In this document: one piece after another, positions 1 through 10,550 of the stretch
Numbering within the stretch: position 1 is the stretch's first letter
Layout: the number at the start of each line of letters is the position of its first letter
NCBI GenBank assembly: GCA_001599295.1
Contig: BCGN01000008.1
Location: 682,001 to 746,000 of the forward strand
Direction: 5' to 3'
Origin: Sporopachydermia quercuum
Taxonomy: Eukaryota > Ascomycota > Sporopachydermiomycetes > Sporopachydermiales > Sporopachydermiaceae
DNA: 64,000 bases
Made by a program: the position numbers and the translations under genes
The notes under the pieces: generated by a model
Seen by the model: only the letters and a program-made list of their open reading frames with translations
What the model was told of the DNA's origin: nothing
Databases searched by the model: none

Positions 1-633
1 TTTCTTACAGGGAAAACGATATGAAATGATATTAAATGCAATACAATGTATGGATTGTAAGAATCCATCTGATTATAGTATTCACAGTATAGTTGTTGAG
101 TAACAAACCGACTGCTTATTGTATGAATCGCTTGTATATAATGACTTAATGGCTCACAAGGCACGTGAAACTAGTGGAAATTGAAAAGGATACGATGTAA
201 ATAAAGGTAATGATAGACAATAATATATATAATCCCCAGGATATGATGCTACTTAAGAACCAAACTACTACTACTAGTAATAGTATACTACCAAATGGTA
301 CATACCACTGTAACTGCCATTATAAACAAGCAACCATTATAACTAATGCTGACATTAAAAATACATAGACCAATGGATAATAACACTATTCAGAAAAATA
401 AAAGCAAACTCATATGAAACGTAGAACAAGAGCAATTCATAACAGCTTAATTAGCATTCTCCTCAATCCTAATCCATTAACTTTCCCAACTCCAGATTAC
501 TATTACTTTCAGTCAATCTCTATTAGCTATAATTCATATAGTTAGACACTTACATTCATTCTTATTTTCCTTCCATCTTCTCCCATTATAAATTAATCAT
601 TTTATTTTACTCATCAAACTCATATCATTTTCT
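1..633. other. Intergenic, 3' of the FMS1-like gene
   Basis: AT-rich sequence beyond the stop codon of the polyamine oxidase gene, running to the window edge. No open frame of note, no RNA gene and no repeat was seen. A single CACGTGA box lies at 162-168 and may belong to the promoter of a gene left of the window. Confidence 0.6.
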
Positions 634-2034
634 CTAAATGCCTAAAAGTCTACCATTCCACCCGAAGTCTCCTCTCTCTTCTTCACTCTCCTTTATATCC
701 TTTAGAATCCACTTAGCTTCGCGTAAACCCGATTCCCATGCTCCATTGACACATCCATTGCCTTCCCAAACAGTATGCTCTCCTGCAAACCTGAGTTTTC
801 CTAGTCCATTTCCTAAGGCTTCCAAAGCAAGGAAAGGCTCATCGCCAACTAATGATACAGAGTAACTTCCTCTGAAATATGGATTCATAGACCATCCAGT
901 AGTTTTGGTGATTATTGGGTCATTGATCTCAGGACAGAATGTTTGAATCATCGGTTTAATGACACTCCAAGCCTTCTCAGGATTGTTTTCTAATTCTAAT
1001 GTCATATTACCCGAGGTTATAGCTATCAAGCTTGGATCTCCAGTGATATTTGCCATATTGATAAATAGTACTGGCTGGGAGAAAGGACCAACCTCTGATT
1101 CAGAAGTACCGGGTTCAGCTAACACAATAAATCTGTCATTAGGAGGCCATTGAACATGATCAAACTTGAAGTACACTTTTCCCAATGTTGAAAACGACAT
1201 TAGCTTCATAGCGCTACGGAACGATTGAGTAACTATCGTGGGGTCTATCTTTATACTACCTTCAATTCCGTCTTCAGAAAGTGATCCTTGCAACACTGAA
1301 AGAGGAACAGCGACTATAATGTATTCACAAGCATAAACTGTACCCGATTCTGTTGTTACTAGGAAATCTGAGCTTTGATTATCTCGAGATTTAGAAATTT
1401 TCACTACTGGTGATACAAGCTTGACGTCAGCTTCCTCTGCTATTTGATTAATCAACACATCGTACCCCATTGAATTATAACAGTTTCTACCCTCATGAGA
1501 CAAAATTGAGTGTCTAGCAGCTAAATTTTCCCAACCGCTGCCATGCCAGAGTTCCAATGCTCGTACCAGTTGTGGGGCATACAGTTTCTGTTCATCGGTT
1601 AACAGCTTATCTTGTTTTTCAACATACTCAGCAAGTTTCTCCTTCAACGATACTTCTGGCACATCGACAGCAGCGAAAAAACTCATTTCGACAAATTTCT
1701 CAGCTTCTTCTGCTACAACTGGTATTTTGCTCATTGAATCGATCTTCTTGCTGGCTGTATACACTTCAACTCCACCATCATCATAGTACATTTGATGATT
1801 CTGTTCTAGAGCCTTCTGGAATAAAGGATTGCTTAATGTATCATGAAACCAACAAGCTCCAAGGTCTAAAGCTACATCAGTTACACTTCTATTGGTATGA
1901 ACTCTTCCTCCAATACGATTTTGGGCTTCTAATACTACTGCATCTATGTCATTTTTGCGTAGTTCAGCCCCAGCTTTCAAGCCAGCAGCGCCAGCGCCAA
2001 TAACTATCACACGATGTTTTATCACTTCGGCCAT
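634..2034 (-). CDS. FMS1: FMS1-like polyamine oxidase (FAD amine oxidase)
   Basis: A 466-residue flavin amine oxidase. The N-terminus carries a dinucleotide-binding fold with the GAGAAG glycine motif at about residues 13-18, followed by the RIGGRVHT FAD contact at about 41-48. The C-terminal FAD segment FAGEHTVWEGNG begins near residue 416. These are the family signatures of yeast Fms1 and Candida Cbp1, which oxidise spermine to spermidine and 3-aminopropanal, the latter feeding pantothenate synthesis. The length is close to S. cerevisiae Fms1 (508). The C-terminus ends in RLLGI, so there is no peroxisomal SKL-type signal, and no secretion signal is seen, which suggests a cytosolic enzyme. 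The ATG at 2034 sits just ahead of the GxGxxG strand. No intron is needed. A CACGTG box lies about 155 bases upstream. Fms1 versus another fungal amine oxidase is decided on overall resemblance only. Confidence 0.85.
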   Translation of the reverse strand: MAEVIKHRVIVIGAGAAGLKAGAELRKNDIDAVVLEAQNRIGGRVHTNRSVTDVALDLGACWFHDTLSNPLFQKALEQNHQMYYDDGGVEVYTASKKIDSMSKIPVVAEEAEKFVEMSFFAAVDVPEVSLKEKLAEYVEKQDKLLTDEQKLYAPQLVRALELWHGSGWENLAARHSILSHEGRNCYNSMGYDVLINQIAEEADVKLVSPVVKISKSRDNQSSDFLVTTESGTVYACEYIIVAVPLSVLQGSLSEDGIEGSIKIDPTIVTQSFRSAMKLMSFSTLGKVYFKFDHVQWPPNDRFIVLAEPGTSESEVGPFSQPVLFINMANITGDPSLIAITSGNMTLELENNPEKAWSVIKPMIQTFCPEINDPIITKTTGWSMNPYFRGSYSVSLVGDEPFLALEALGNGLGKLRFAGEHTVWEGNGCVNGAWESGLREAKWILKDIKESEEERGDFGWNGRLLGI

Positions 2035-2867
2035 GTGTTATTGTTACTAAAATGAATTGCCTTTGATGATGATCATGTTCTAGCGGAATCCTTCATAGAA
2101 ATTCACTGATTTAGTATAAAAATGGAGGAAAACGGAAGATCAGTCGGATCATCCGAGTTTTCTCGGGAGAAATAATTGACAGCTGATGATGCACGTGTAC
2201 CTAATATGGGACAGAGAATAGAATAAAAGGAGAATCACCTGATTGTTTCGGAAATGATAGTCAAAATCTGAAGATCAAAGAAATCATTAAATGATTATGT
2301 CATCATAGTATTTGATTCAAAGTAAGATAACCAACCTACTGAAAGAGGTTTAAGATTTATCCACCTACGATAGACAAGTAAATGAAGCTTTTGATTATAT
2401 TACATTAATTAATATTAGTTTTGAATTATAGAAACAAGCTAGCAGCTTCAGATATCAAATCTAGTAATAGTTCAGCGATAAGGGTTAATTTGCACAGAAT
2501 TGCACCTTCTCCATACCGTTAGGAAATGATTCACCTTAGTATAGGATGTACTTGTCTCTAGATTAATCATGCTTGATTTCCAGCCCAATCATTATTAAAT
2601 CTAGATAAAATTAAAAATGCATTTGTTTCCCATATATAATAAATTTACTAGTTCTTAGTTCTATAATACATCGAATTTCAAATCTCATATTCCATATAGT
2701 TGCACTGTCACTTTTTCTCCGACAAATTAAGAACTTGGAACCATCTTCGTGAGAGTATTGACCACGCTTCTTAGTGCTTCAGTAAATTGCTCTCTCGAAC
2801 ATGACTACTATTACTTGCAGACTGGAGTGAGGAGCAGTTTTCTGTTATCAGAAGCCACAGTTGCGGT
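2035..2867. other. Intergenic, FMS1 promoter and LRG1 3' region
   Basis: An 833-base AT-rich spacer between two minus-strand genes. It should hold the FMS1-like promoter at the left and the LRG1 3' untranslated region at the right. Apart from the CACGTG box listed separately I see no gene or repeat. Confidence 0.6.
2192..2197. promoter_or_regulatory. CACGTG box upstream of FMS1
   Basis: A perfect CACGTG palindrome about 155 bases upstream of the FMS1-like ATG. In yeasts this hexamer is the core site for Cbf1 and Pho4-type bHLH factors. The motif is seen directly; the binding factor is inferred. Confidence 0.35.
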
Positions 2868-5800
2868 TTATTTGGAGTTTTCATTAAGTAACCGTATAAT
2901 ATCACCAGGTTTTAAACTGTTAAAATAAGGTTCAAGCCTGTTGATAATTTCTTTCGTGTTGATGTTTTCTGGAGCTTCATCTAATTTAGTTGCTCTAATG
3001 GTATCCAACAGATAATTAGGAACAACTGAAAAACTATCATTATAATCAATTAGGGCATGAACAACTTCAATAGCAACAAAATGGCTATCGTTATAACCAG
3101 CAGGTTTATTATCAGGCCCAGTTGCTAATGCTAAATTTTGTGAGCTGTCAGGACGCCCAAACAATATATTTGGAGTGATAACAGTAGCAAGATTATGCGC
3201 ATCCATCTTGGAGCCCGTATCTTCATCAACATAAGAGAATGATACAACCCATTTGAAAAAGAAGAATAAGACTTCCATAACATCTCTATGAGCAGGAGGA
3301 AGAATACAACATAATAGATGCATAATGTTTTTCCTTGTTTCAATATCACTGATTTTTTGGGTATTAAGCCAGAATGTATATAATTTGAATGTTAATAATG
3401 GATCTACCATCTCTCTCAAATAAACTTTCAGCAAGGCAGCTAATTGAACAGCATTTTCGTTAGAAAAATCAATTTTATCATCGGGATGGCTATCAATTGC
3501 TTCAGTAGTTTCCCTCAGTTTTCTGATGTTTCCATTCTTACGGAATACACCTTCAATTGAAATATCCTTCTGTAATAAAGCCGTGATTATATCGTCAATG
3601 AAAGCAGGAACTTTCAAAGGTTTAGGTCCTGCTGTATGATTAGTTTCCACACCATGTTTAGCAATAACTGTTTCTAATGGTACTCCAAACACTTTTCGGT
3701 CTTTCGAATTACTATTTCCGCTGCTATTGATACCTTTATCATGAGACCCGTTGGCAGTTCCACTATAATTATTCGAAATGTCAGAAGAGTTACTTCCAGA
3801 AGATATCACTTTTAATAATTTGCTCCATACAGACACTTTCTCTTTCCTATTGATTAATTGTAGATACTCATCCAAGCCGTTCTCCATACTGAATACTTGG
3901 GTTTCATATAAAAACATGACTGCAACGTGTCTTAGAATAAACTGCTTTAAAGGCGTCAGCTGTGAAAAATACACTCTTTCAGCTTTACTTTGGCTTACTT
4001 TCCTTTTTTCTGCAACTGTAGACGCATCTAATACTACTGTCATTGGTTCATTCTTCCTTGGTGGTTCATGATGTCTGAAAGCATTTGGTCGTTGTTCTCT
4101 TGCTTGTTCTGCTGCTACTATTCGAGGAATATCATCAAGAGTTAGCGACTTTTCATTTCTCAGCAAATCAGTTGTTCTATCAAGATGAGTTTGAGAATCC
4201 TTACGCATTTGTTCTTCTTCAACTTGAAGCTTTGGAGGTGGTGGGAATGTAGGATATGCACCGTTGAGTTGTTGACGATTATTACCTGTGGCTGAAGTAT
4301 TAAGGGCTATAGCTGAATCAGAGTTTTGTTTAGCAATTTGACCAGCAAATTCAATATCTTCTGCGTTAAGAATCTTCGATCTTCTAGCCGTTTGTCTGAC
4401 TGACTTTGATAGCTTTCTGTCAAGCCTAGACGATCTTAGGCTTTTGATATCAGTAAGAGTCCTAATATATCCACTAGAACTTCCTCCAGTTAGTAAAGGT
4501 CTTGAGCTAGAAGTATTATCNCGTGATTTATCCGTAGAGCTGTCATTGTGACTATTAACATTATGATTATAACCATTTGCTTTAGTTAATGTTTCATTTC
4601 TGCGTAAAGAGAGGAATCCTAAAGCAGGTCCCTTCTTCGGAGTGCCAGCCGCAACATCAAAATCAGGTTCTAGATCAATAGCTCTGCCTTCTAGTAGTAA
4701 TTGCAATCTCGCAAGAGCAGCTTTCATTATATGTGTTAACTGCGAAAGCTTGGTAATATATTTAAACCCGAGCCTTGAGCCCGGATCAGAATGAGCACAG
4801 GATTGACAGTAAACCGTTTTCTTCAGGACGTTATAAGCAGCCTCTGAGAACTCGTCTTTCTTGATGACTTGATTGCATTTATGACATTTCAAGCAATCAA
4901 GGTGCCATCTTAATCCATCTTCTAATCCACCATAACCTATGCAGACGTCTTCAACTGCTTCACCGCATCCTTGACAACCTTCATTGCTCGTTGGTCGTAC
5001 TTTGATTGAATCAAGAACACGTTCAGTATCAATTTTAGTATGCGCAGCAATCATCATGAGATATAGTTCGATAGGTTTGGTACTGCGTTTTTCTCGATTT
5101 TGTTTCAAAGCTGTGCATAATCCAAACCGTAGTATAAGTTTTAGATAATGCGCTAATGATGCCACTAATGACAGTAATTGTTGCATTAAAGTATGATCTG
5201 TTGATACCGAGACTCCTTCGCTTATGCTTCTTAAAATGGACAAGTACTTCATTATTCTCGACGTGAGGCTTCTAGGCTCTTTCCCTAATAACCCATTGCT
5301 GTTGGAATCAATACCGAAGTTATTAGAAGTTTGTTGAGGATCTTTATTTTTTTCACTATTGTTTTTCGAGTGTGTCATTTGAGTGAAATCAAAATCTGAC
5401 TTGGCGTCTGTATATACTGTAGTATGCCCTTCAGCGTCTTGATCAGCGCCTGCACCTGTATCAATGCTATTATTGTCTTCAGTAAACGAACTGCTATTTT
5501 GTTCTCTCTCATTCTGGATTTCTTCTCTATCGACTTCGTTTGCTTCCAAACCTGTTGCAAGCACTTTCCTTTCTACTGTAGAAGTAACAGTCCTAGATTT
5601 ATCTGTTTTACTCCCAGAAACCGGCTTCATATGCGAGGACTCCGGCACGACTCCCAAACCATCAACAGCTTGAAACATGCATTCTATTTTCAACACCAGC
5701 AGAGCAACAGATTTAAGTCCGCCTTCAACATTGCCTGCGCTTGCATTCTGTAGCATATCTGATATATTGGCAGCACAGTTTTCTTCAAATATACTTAGTA

Positions 5801-6947
5801 TCATCCATATATTGAGAATCATTTGCTCCATTCTTTTTTCGGCCAGAAATAGGTCACTAGCACTGAACTTCGAGAAATCAAGCTCCATTGACGCCACGTT
5901 GGAAGTATCAGCACCAGACATAGCATTAGGAGATGACGAGGAGACCTGTCGATAGACATCTAATTCACGCATTCCTAAATAAGGGTATGTAATACATACG
6001 TTCCAGAACTTATTCACCATATAGCATTCAGGATGCCAATGTTGGTCTCTACCCCCTCTGTAAACTTCTACAAACTGCTTTAGAATAGAAAACTTACAAC
6101 CTTCACATTTGGAAGCAAATAGCATAGAAAAGTGCTGATGACAGTACACGTTTCCACCATTCTCAAAAAATGATTCGTTTGCTTGAAATACACGTGAACA
6201 ATATGAACAAGTAAAATGTTCTAAATGATATTTTTTTCCTGATGCCGTTATATGACGACCTCTTAGTGCTTTGTTACACGATGAGCAAATAAGATCTAAC
6301 CTTCGAAAATAATCATATTCACACAGTGGAATTTGTTTATTTTCTGTTATCCCTGTTTGCTCATCTTTGACTGCCATTTCTAAAGGGAAAAACTTATTTG
6401 AACAAATGTTCCCGCAGTCATAACATCGGAAACAATCCAAATGATATGCTTTGTCTAACGCTCTTATGAATTGACCAGTGATTGGTTTACCACATTCGCG
6501 ACATAGTCTTGTTCTAGCCACCACTTGATTCGATGGCGTTCTAATCGCAATTTGTCTTGTAGAAGGTGTTGGACTGTCTGGTGGTTGAGAACCTGGTCGC
6601 ATGTTCAAATGATCCATGCTTCTAAACGATTTTGGTGAAGTAGTAGATAATCGTGATGTAGGACCTATATTTGAAACATTAGTCATTGATCGTAAATGCG
6701 ATCTAGTGGACAATGCACTATTATCCTTCCCCAAGGAAAAGGAAGAGGAAGATGAACTTTCCAGCTGAGACGGCTGAAGAAGATGTGGTGACATTGGTGG
6801 GATTACTGCTTGCCAATTATAACCACTTCTTGCTTTATTTCTTCTCGATGTTGGTCTTTGACCACTTTGAAAACTCTTATTACTGAAGCTTGGACTCGGG
6901 GAAAGACTAGAGTCTCTTAATGAGTCTCCTGAAGTAGGAACACTCAT
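2868..6947 (-). CDS. LRG1: LRG1-like LIM-domain Rho GTPase-activating protein
   Basis: A 1359-residue protein starting at the ATG at 6947. After a Ser-rich leader, paired LIM zinc fingers start at about residue 149 (CREC...HLDCFRCYDC, then CSSC...HLEHFTCSYC). They are followed by a CEGC...HPECYMVNKFWNV module near 280-320 that is typical of Lrg1-type proteins. Another LIM finger lies at about 655-715 (CQGC...HLDCLKCHKC). The C-terminal RhoGAP domain covers about 1086-1296 and contains the arginine-finger loop IEGVFRKNGN. Lrg1 in yeast stimulates GTP hydrolysis by Rho1 and so restrains beta-1,3-glucan synthesis and wall signalling. The extra central LIM finger separates it from Rga1/Rga2, which have only the N-terminal pair. 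One ambiguous base at 4521 is in a CGN codon (Arg whatever the base). Several low-complexity Ser/Asn linkers separate the domains. Confidence 0.88.
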   Translation of the reverse strand: MSVPTSGDSLRDSSLSPSPSFSNKSFQSGQRPTSRRNKARSGYNWQAVIPPMSPHLLQPSQLESSSSSSFSLGKDNSALSTRSHLRSMTNVSNIGPTSRLSTTSPKSFRSMDHLNMRPGSQPPDSPTPSTRQIAIRTPSNQVVARTRLCRECGKPITGQFIRALDKAYHLDCFRCYDCGNICSNKFFPLEMAVKDEQTGITENKQIPLCEYDYFRRLDLICSSCNKALRGRHITASGKKYHLEHFTCSYCSRVFQANESFFENGGNVYCHQHFSMLFASKCEGCKFSILKQFVEVYRGGRDQHWHPECYMVNKFWNVCITYPYLGMRELDVYRQVSSSSPNAMSGADTSNVASMELDFSKFSASDLFLAEKRMEQMILNIWMILSIFEENCAANISDMLQNASAGNVEGGLKSVALLVLKIECMFQAVDGLGVVPESSHMKPVSGSKTDKSRTVTSTVERKVLATGLEANEVDREEIQNEREQNSSSFTEDNNSIDTGAGADQDAEGHTTVYTDAKSDFDFTQMTHSKNNSEKNKDPQQTSNNFGIDSNSNGLLGKEPRSLTSRIMKYLSILRSISEGVSVSTDHTLMQQLLSLVASLAHYLKLILRFGLCTALKQNREKRSTKPIELYLMMIAAHTKIDTERVLDSIKVRPTSNEGCQGCGEAVEDVCIGYGGLEDGLRWHLDCLKCHKCNQVIKKDEFSEAAYNVLKKTVYCQSCAHSDPGSRLGFKYITKLSQLTHIMKAALARLQLLLEGRAIDLEPDFDVAAGTPKKGPALGFLSLRRNETLTKANGYNHNVNSHNDSSTDKSXDNTSSSRPLLTGGSSSGYIRTLTDIKSLRSSRLDRKLSKSVRQTARRSKILNAEDIEFAGQIAKQNSDSAIALNTSATGNNRQQLNGAYPTFPPPPKLQVEEEQMRKDSQTHLDRTTDLLRNEKSLTLDDIPRIVAAEQAREQRPNAFRHHEPPRKNEPMTVVLDASTVAEKRKVSQSKAERVYFSQLTPLKQFILRHVAVMFLYETQVFSMENGLDEYLQLINRKEKVSVWSKLLKVISSGSNSSDISNNYSGTANGSHDKGINSSGNSNSKDRKVFGVPLETVIAKHGVETNHTAGPKPLKVPAFIDDIITALLQKDISIEGVFRKNGNIRKLRETTEAIDSHPDDKIDFSNENAVQLAALLKVYLREMVDPLLTFKLYTFWLNTQKISDIETRKNIMHLLCCILPPAHRDVMEVLFFFFKWVVSFSYVDEDTGSKMDAHNLATVITPNILFGRPDSSQNLALATGPDNKPAGYNDSHFVAIEVVHALIDYNDSFSVVPNYLLDTIRATKLDEAPENINTKEIINRLEPYFNSLKPGDIIRLLNENSK

Positions 6948-7333
6948 TTCCACAATTGGTTCAATCGATTACCTGGAAATGCCAATTTTGATTCACAAAT
7001 CGGCGCAGCTGAAAATTTAATTATACAAGCAACATTAATTAATTGTCACTAGGTTTTCCGCACGTTCACTACCCTGGACCTGTTGTGTTGCCTCGAACTT
7101 GTACACTGAACACCAACCAATGCAATATGCAAAATATAGTAGTACTGGTATTGTTATGTTACGCAGATTCTATCCCTAACCGATTGGTCTGATCCTTTAT
7201 TATCTGACTTTGAATTCCTCTCAATATAAATCTATTCATTGCAATACAGTACACTACAATCGGAACACATCAACATCCTTTCGAGGAGGCTTTTGACCAG
7301 AATATAAAATATTATTTATTATTATTTGCATAC
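6948..7333. other. Intergenic, LRG1 promoter region
   Basis: A 386-base AT-rich stretch upstream of LRG1 that includes a run of TTATT-type repeats near 7310-7325. No gene seen; expected to contain the LRG1 promoter. Confidence 0.55.
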
Positions 7334-7736
7334 TTATTTGATTTGTTCAACAGTTTCCGTTCCTGGTTTTTCTGGAGTCAAAACAAATGCCAGCGGAGAG
7401 TTTGTTAAGGGTGATAAATGAGTTTGAGGGAAGATCTGAAGACCATAATGCAAGGATATGCAGGCTAAAGTACAAGTAGTTAACCCTAACGGGAGGCCAA
7501 GATACCTACATGTGAAAAACTATAAATAGAGTTGTATTACCCGGAAAAGTTTCAAGCTGCGAATTTGGATGTTGTTTTCAAGGCACAGGCACGAAACGGA
7601 NATCAATATATTACCAAGAGATAAAGTCGCGTCCCGACAGCAGTTTTAGGAGTTTGGTGAGAAGAGGAGGNTAAGATATAAGCGAGGAAGAAGGGTAAAG
7701 TTTGAAAGGAGAATTCAACTTAAATGGGAGTGACAT
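7334..7736 (-). CDS. Possible two-exon gene for a 97-residue membrane protein
   Basis: Low-confidence model. Exon 1 at 7615-7736 starts with ATG and encodes a Ser/Leu-rich amphipathic leader (MSLPFKLNSPFKLY...). Exon 2 at 7334-7505 encodes a hydrophobic stretch (YLGLPLGLTTCTLACISL) and a polar tail ending EKPGTETVEQIK. The two join in phase through an intron at 7506-7614 (109 bases), a size like the proven introns here. For the model: the joint reads through, and an N at 7671 falls in a TAN codon third position. Also, a CACGTG box lies about 146 bases upstream, as for FMS1. Against: the donor is GTAATA, weaker than the others, and no CTAAC branch site is visible. Each open stretch is short enough to be chance. 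I do not recognise the protein. If real it may be a small mitochondrial membrane protein. Confidence 0.28.
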
Positions 7737-8129
7737 ATGCTTTCTGCGTTGGATATTCAATACGAGAAATGGTCTAGCTGCAATCAAGGTAGAAAAGAGT
7801 TATGCTTGAGAAGTCATGTGGGAACTAGCTAATGAGAACGTACTGAGGACGTGTAACAGCGAATGAATTGGGAGTCCTCCCCACGTGACCGTATAGTAGT
7901 TTAACCATGAAGAGTTAGTATAAATGATGGATAAAATGACTAGAAGAATTAATTGAGACTAACCAGAGGATAATATCAACAGTAGCTCATATTTTGTTAG
8001 ATAAAAGCCGATAAAAAAAGAGTAATTGTAATGTGTACAGTTGATAGTATATTAAGTATTATAACTAATTATTAATATACACAAGGTCTATAAATGCCAA
8101 TTATACTATCTATCATATTTCGCTCATAT
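7737..8129. other. Intergenic between MCP2 and the small candidate gene
   Basis: A 393-base spacer holding a CACGTGA box at 7882-7888. The rest is AT-rich, with the MCP2 3' untranslated region at its right end. No further gene seen. Confidence 0.5.
7882..7887. promoter_or_regulatory. CACGTG box
   Basis: A perfect CACGTG hexamer in the extended form CCACGTGA. It lies outside any confirmed gene, about 146 bases upstream of the start of the weak small-gene model on the minus strand. Possible Cbf1-type site by motif only. Confidence 0.35.
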
Positions 8130-9989
8130 CTATGCTTCAAATACACCAGGTTGAATATCGAAACCAAACTCCTTTGCTCCTTCAATCATTTTTCGTTCTA
8201 GCAAATCTTCAATTGATTCACTATGCTTATTAAACAAAACTTGATATACTCTATACAAATAGAAAAGTATATCAGTTACACCTACCATTGCATAAAAGGC
8301 AAAATCCTTAACCTCTTCTAGTAAGTATTTATTCCAAGCCAATTTTATATCTGTTCTTCTTTTCAACGAGGTCGATGCTTCCATTGCCAAAATCTTCACT
8401 CTATTCACAGGTGCTCCCATTACTTGATTACAAGATTGCAAAATTCTCATAGTTCTGCCTATAAAAATTAATTCTAATGGCACTCGTGTGGTATCTCGTA
8501 AGAAGTTCTTCATTTCATCACGAGCATGCTTCTGTCTTTCAAATGAGGACATCTCCTTTATTGTCCTTTTGAAATCTTCAACTGCTTTATCAGTACCAGT
8601 GTACGGTCTAAGCATGACCATTGAAACAAATTGATCAGGTGTACCTATTCCCCAAGCGTCAGCTATTTCTATGATTCGGTTGTTGTCGAATCTAAATAGC
8701 GACTTCCATAGTTCACAGTACTCATAACGGAATTTTTCACTTTCTTCAATATACAACCCATGGTCTAATAACACTAACTGAATGTTCTTCCTCTTTTTGG
8801 CATTGTCTCTATAACGTAAAATAATATTTCCAGGATGCGGATCACAATGAATTAATCCCCATTCAAAGATTTGCCTACCAAATAGCTTTAAAAATGTTGT
8901 CATCACTTTATTTTTATCGAAACCCGATTCTTTCAACCCTTCACGATCATTCATTGATGTCCCATCTATCCACTCAGAAACCAACACTCTTTTTCTAATG
9001 AACTGGTCATATATCTTTGGTATGTAAACATCACCTTTCAAGGAAGAACTTTCAACCAAAGCTTCTAAGCGTTTGGAATTAGATGCTTCGTTAACGAAAT
9101 CTACTTCCTTGCTTAGGTTCTTGCTGATATAATCAGCGGCAAAAGATATTGGCAAATCAAACGCATACCCATATATGTTCATGAAAACTCTGTTCATCCA
9201 GAGATCAACTTTTACCTGGTTTTTTATCTCTTCATGCTGAACTTTTACCGCTACTTCTTCCCCTGTTTTCAATCTGGCTCTGTGCACTTGAGCAATACTA
9301 GCCGAAGCAATTGCCGTTTTATCCAGATATTCAAACATCTCTTGTTCGAAATCTTTCCCATATTCTTCTTCCAAAACCTTTTTAGTTTTCTCCCAAGAAT
9401 CTTGCGGAGCACCATCAAATAAAACCGCAAACTTCTCCTGGAACTGTGGTGGGAATACGGATGCTTGCACAGCTATCGCCTGGCCTAGTTTTATGTATAA
9501 TCCTTTATTAGCGTACAACAAATCAAAAAACCTCTCAGCAGATCTCCAATGCAAGCTTTCGATATCGTAACCATCATGGAAATGGAGTTTATAGTCAATT
9601 GCAATAGCTGTTAGCACATACATACTTCGAAGTGTCCTTATGCCAACTGAGCTGCAATAGTACTTATCTGTATAATAAGCTCCTGTAAAACTTATAACTA
9701 GGTAGCCAACCCATTTCATTTTGCTTGGACTTTTTTTGTTTGTTGATCCGTTTTTAAAATCATCACCAGCCGCTTTGACAGATGTTCTACTGAACTGTCG
9801 TACTGATTGAAAACTAGGCCTGAATGATGAGCTTCTACCTGAATCATGCTTCAAACTATGCAAACTTTCATACGCGACTTTTCCCACAGTACCGAACAAA
9901 CTGCTTCTAGTTGGAAGACCAACAAAGGATTTACAAGCACAAGACAAGCTCAAAGAGCGACGAGTCTGCGCTGAAAACTGTTTCAACAT
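8130..9989 (-). CDS. MCP2: Mitochondrial ABC1/ADCK1-family kinase, MCP2-like
   Basis: A 619-residue atypical kinase of the ABC1/UbiB/ADCK family. The N-terminus is Arg/Ser-rich and basic without acidic residues, fitting a mitochondrial presequence, and a hydrophobic stretch near residues 96-112 may be a membrane span. The KxGQ signature (KLGQAIAVQ) lies at about 165 and the Ala-rich nucleotide loop variant SASIAQVHRA near 228. The catalytic lysine is in EVAVKVQH, the ExD motif in KEVDFVNEA near 292, CDPHPGNI near 382 and LDHGLY near 406. Overall similarity is closest to yeast Mcp2 and animal ADCK1, which affect mitochondrial lipid homeostasis, rather than Coq8. The start ATG at 9989 gives the whole presequence. 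The gene is head-to-head with eIF3f, sharing a 561-base promoter region. Confidence 0.87.
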   Translation of the reverse strand: MLKQFSAQTRRSLSLSCACKSFVGLPTRSSLFGTVGKVAYESLHSLKHDSGRSSSFRPSFQSVRQFSRTSVKAAGDDFKNGSTNKKSPSKMKWVGYLVISFTGAYYTDKYYCSSVGIRTLRSMYVLTAIAIDYKLHFHDGYDIESLHWRSAERFFDLLYANKGLYIKLGQAIAVQASVFPPQFQEKFAVLFDGAPQDSWEKTKKVLEEEYGKDFEQEMFEYLDKTAIASASIAQVHRARLKTGEEVAVKVQHEEIKNQVKVDLWMNRVFMNIYGYAFDLPISFAADYISKNLSKEVDFVNEASNSKRLEALVESSSLKGDVYIPKIYDQFIRKRVLVSEWIDGTSMNDREGLKESGFDKNKVMTTFLKLFGRQIFEWGLIHCDPHPGNIILRYRDNAKKRKNIQLVLLDHGLYIEESEKFRYEYCELWKSLFRFDNNRIIEIADAWGIGTPDQFVSMVMLRPYTGTDKAVEDFKRTIKEMSSFERQKHARDEMKNFLRDTTRVPLELIFIGRTMRILQSCNQVMGAPVNRVKILAMEASTSLKRRTDIKLAWNKYLLEEVKDFAFYAMVGVTDILFYLYRVYQVLFNKHSESIEDLLERKMIEGAKEFGFDIQPGVFEA

Positions 9990-10550
9990 CTATTCGCACT
10001 GTCAATCAACACACTATATAGCCGTCGGCAATCACACTTATCAGAAAATGCCCGATTGGTACAACCTATGTGCAAATAATCTTTGCCTACTATGGGAAAA
10101 GCTCTGCAGCACTAAAAACAATAATACCACAAAGAGTATAAGTAGCAATCGCCAAACAATGTAAGAACCAAATCTTCTTTTCATATAAAGCACAGTAGAT
10201 ATAAATTAATACTCACGTACTATTTTGTTGAGAGGCGAATTGTTCAGATTTCCTCACATACATGGAGACCCTTTATTATTATCTCCGAGACCCTTAAGTA
10301 TCTGACCCATTTCTAGACTATATCAAATTTATTAGTACTATAATTTACTTAATACTAATATTTACTGAGAGCATCTTTTGTAACAGCAAATTTTCACAGG
10401 ATGGTTGAAGTGAAAAATAGTTAGTAAAAGCAAGGCGTTGATAATGATCCTGACAGATATAATTCATTATATGCTCAATTACTTTATATATTAATAGTAA
10501 GCAATAAGCCGTGGAGTATATAGATCAAGGTATACGGGAATAGGAGAAAG
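9990..10550. other. Divergent promoter region MCP2 / eIF3f
   Basis: A 561-base AT-rich spacer between two outward-facing genes. It must hold both promoters. No clear shared motif or RNA gene was seen. Confidence 0.6.

Noticed and set aside
2050-2112. Box C/D-like TGATGA...CTGA pair upstream of FMS1
   Set aside because: The interval is too short and the flanks do not form a terminal stem.
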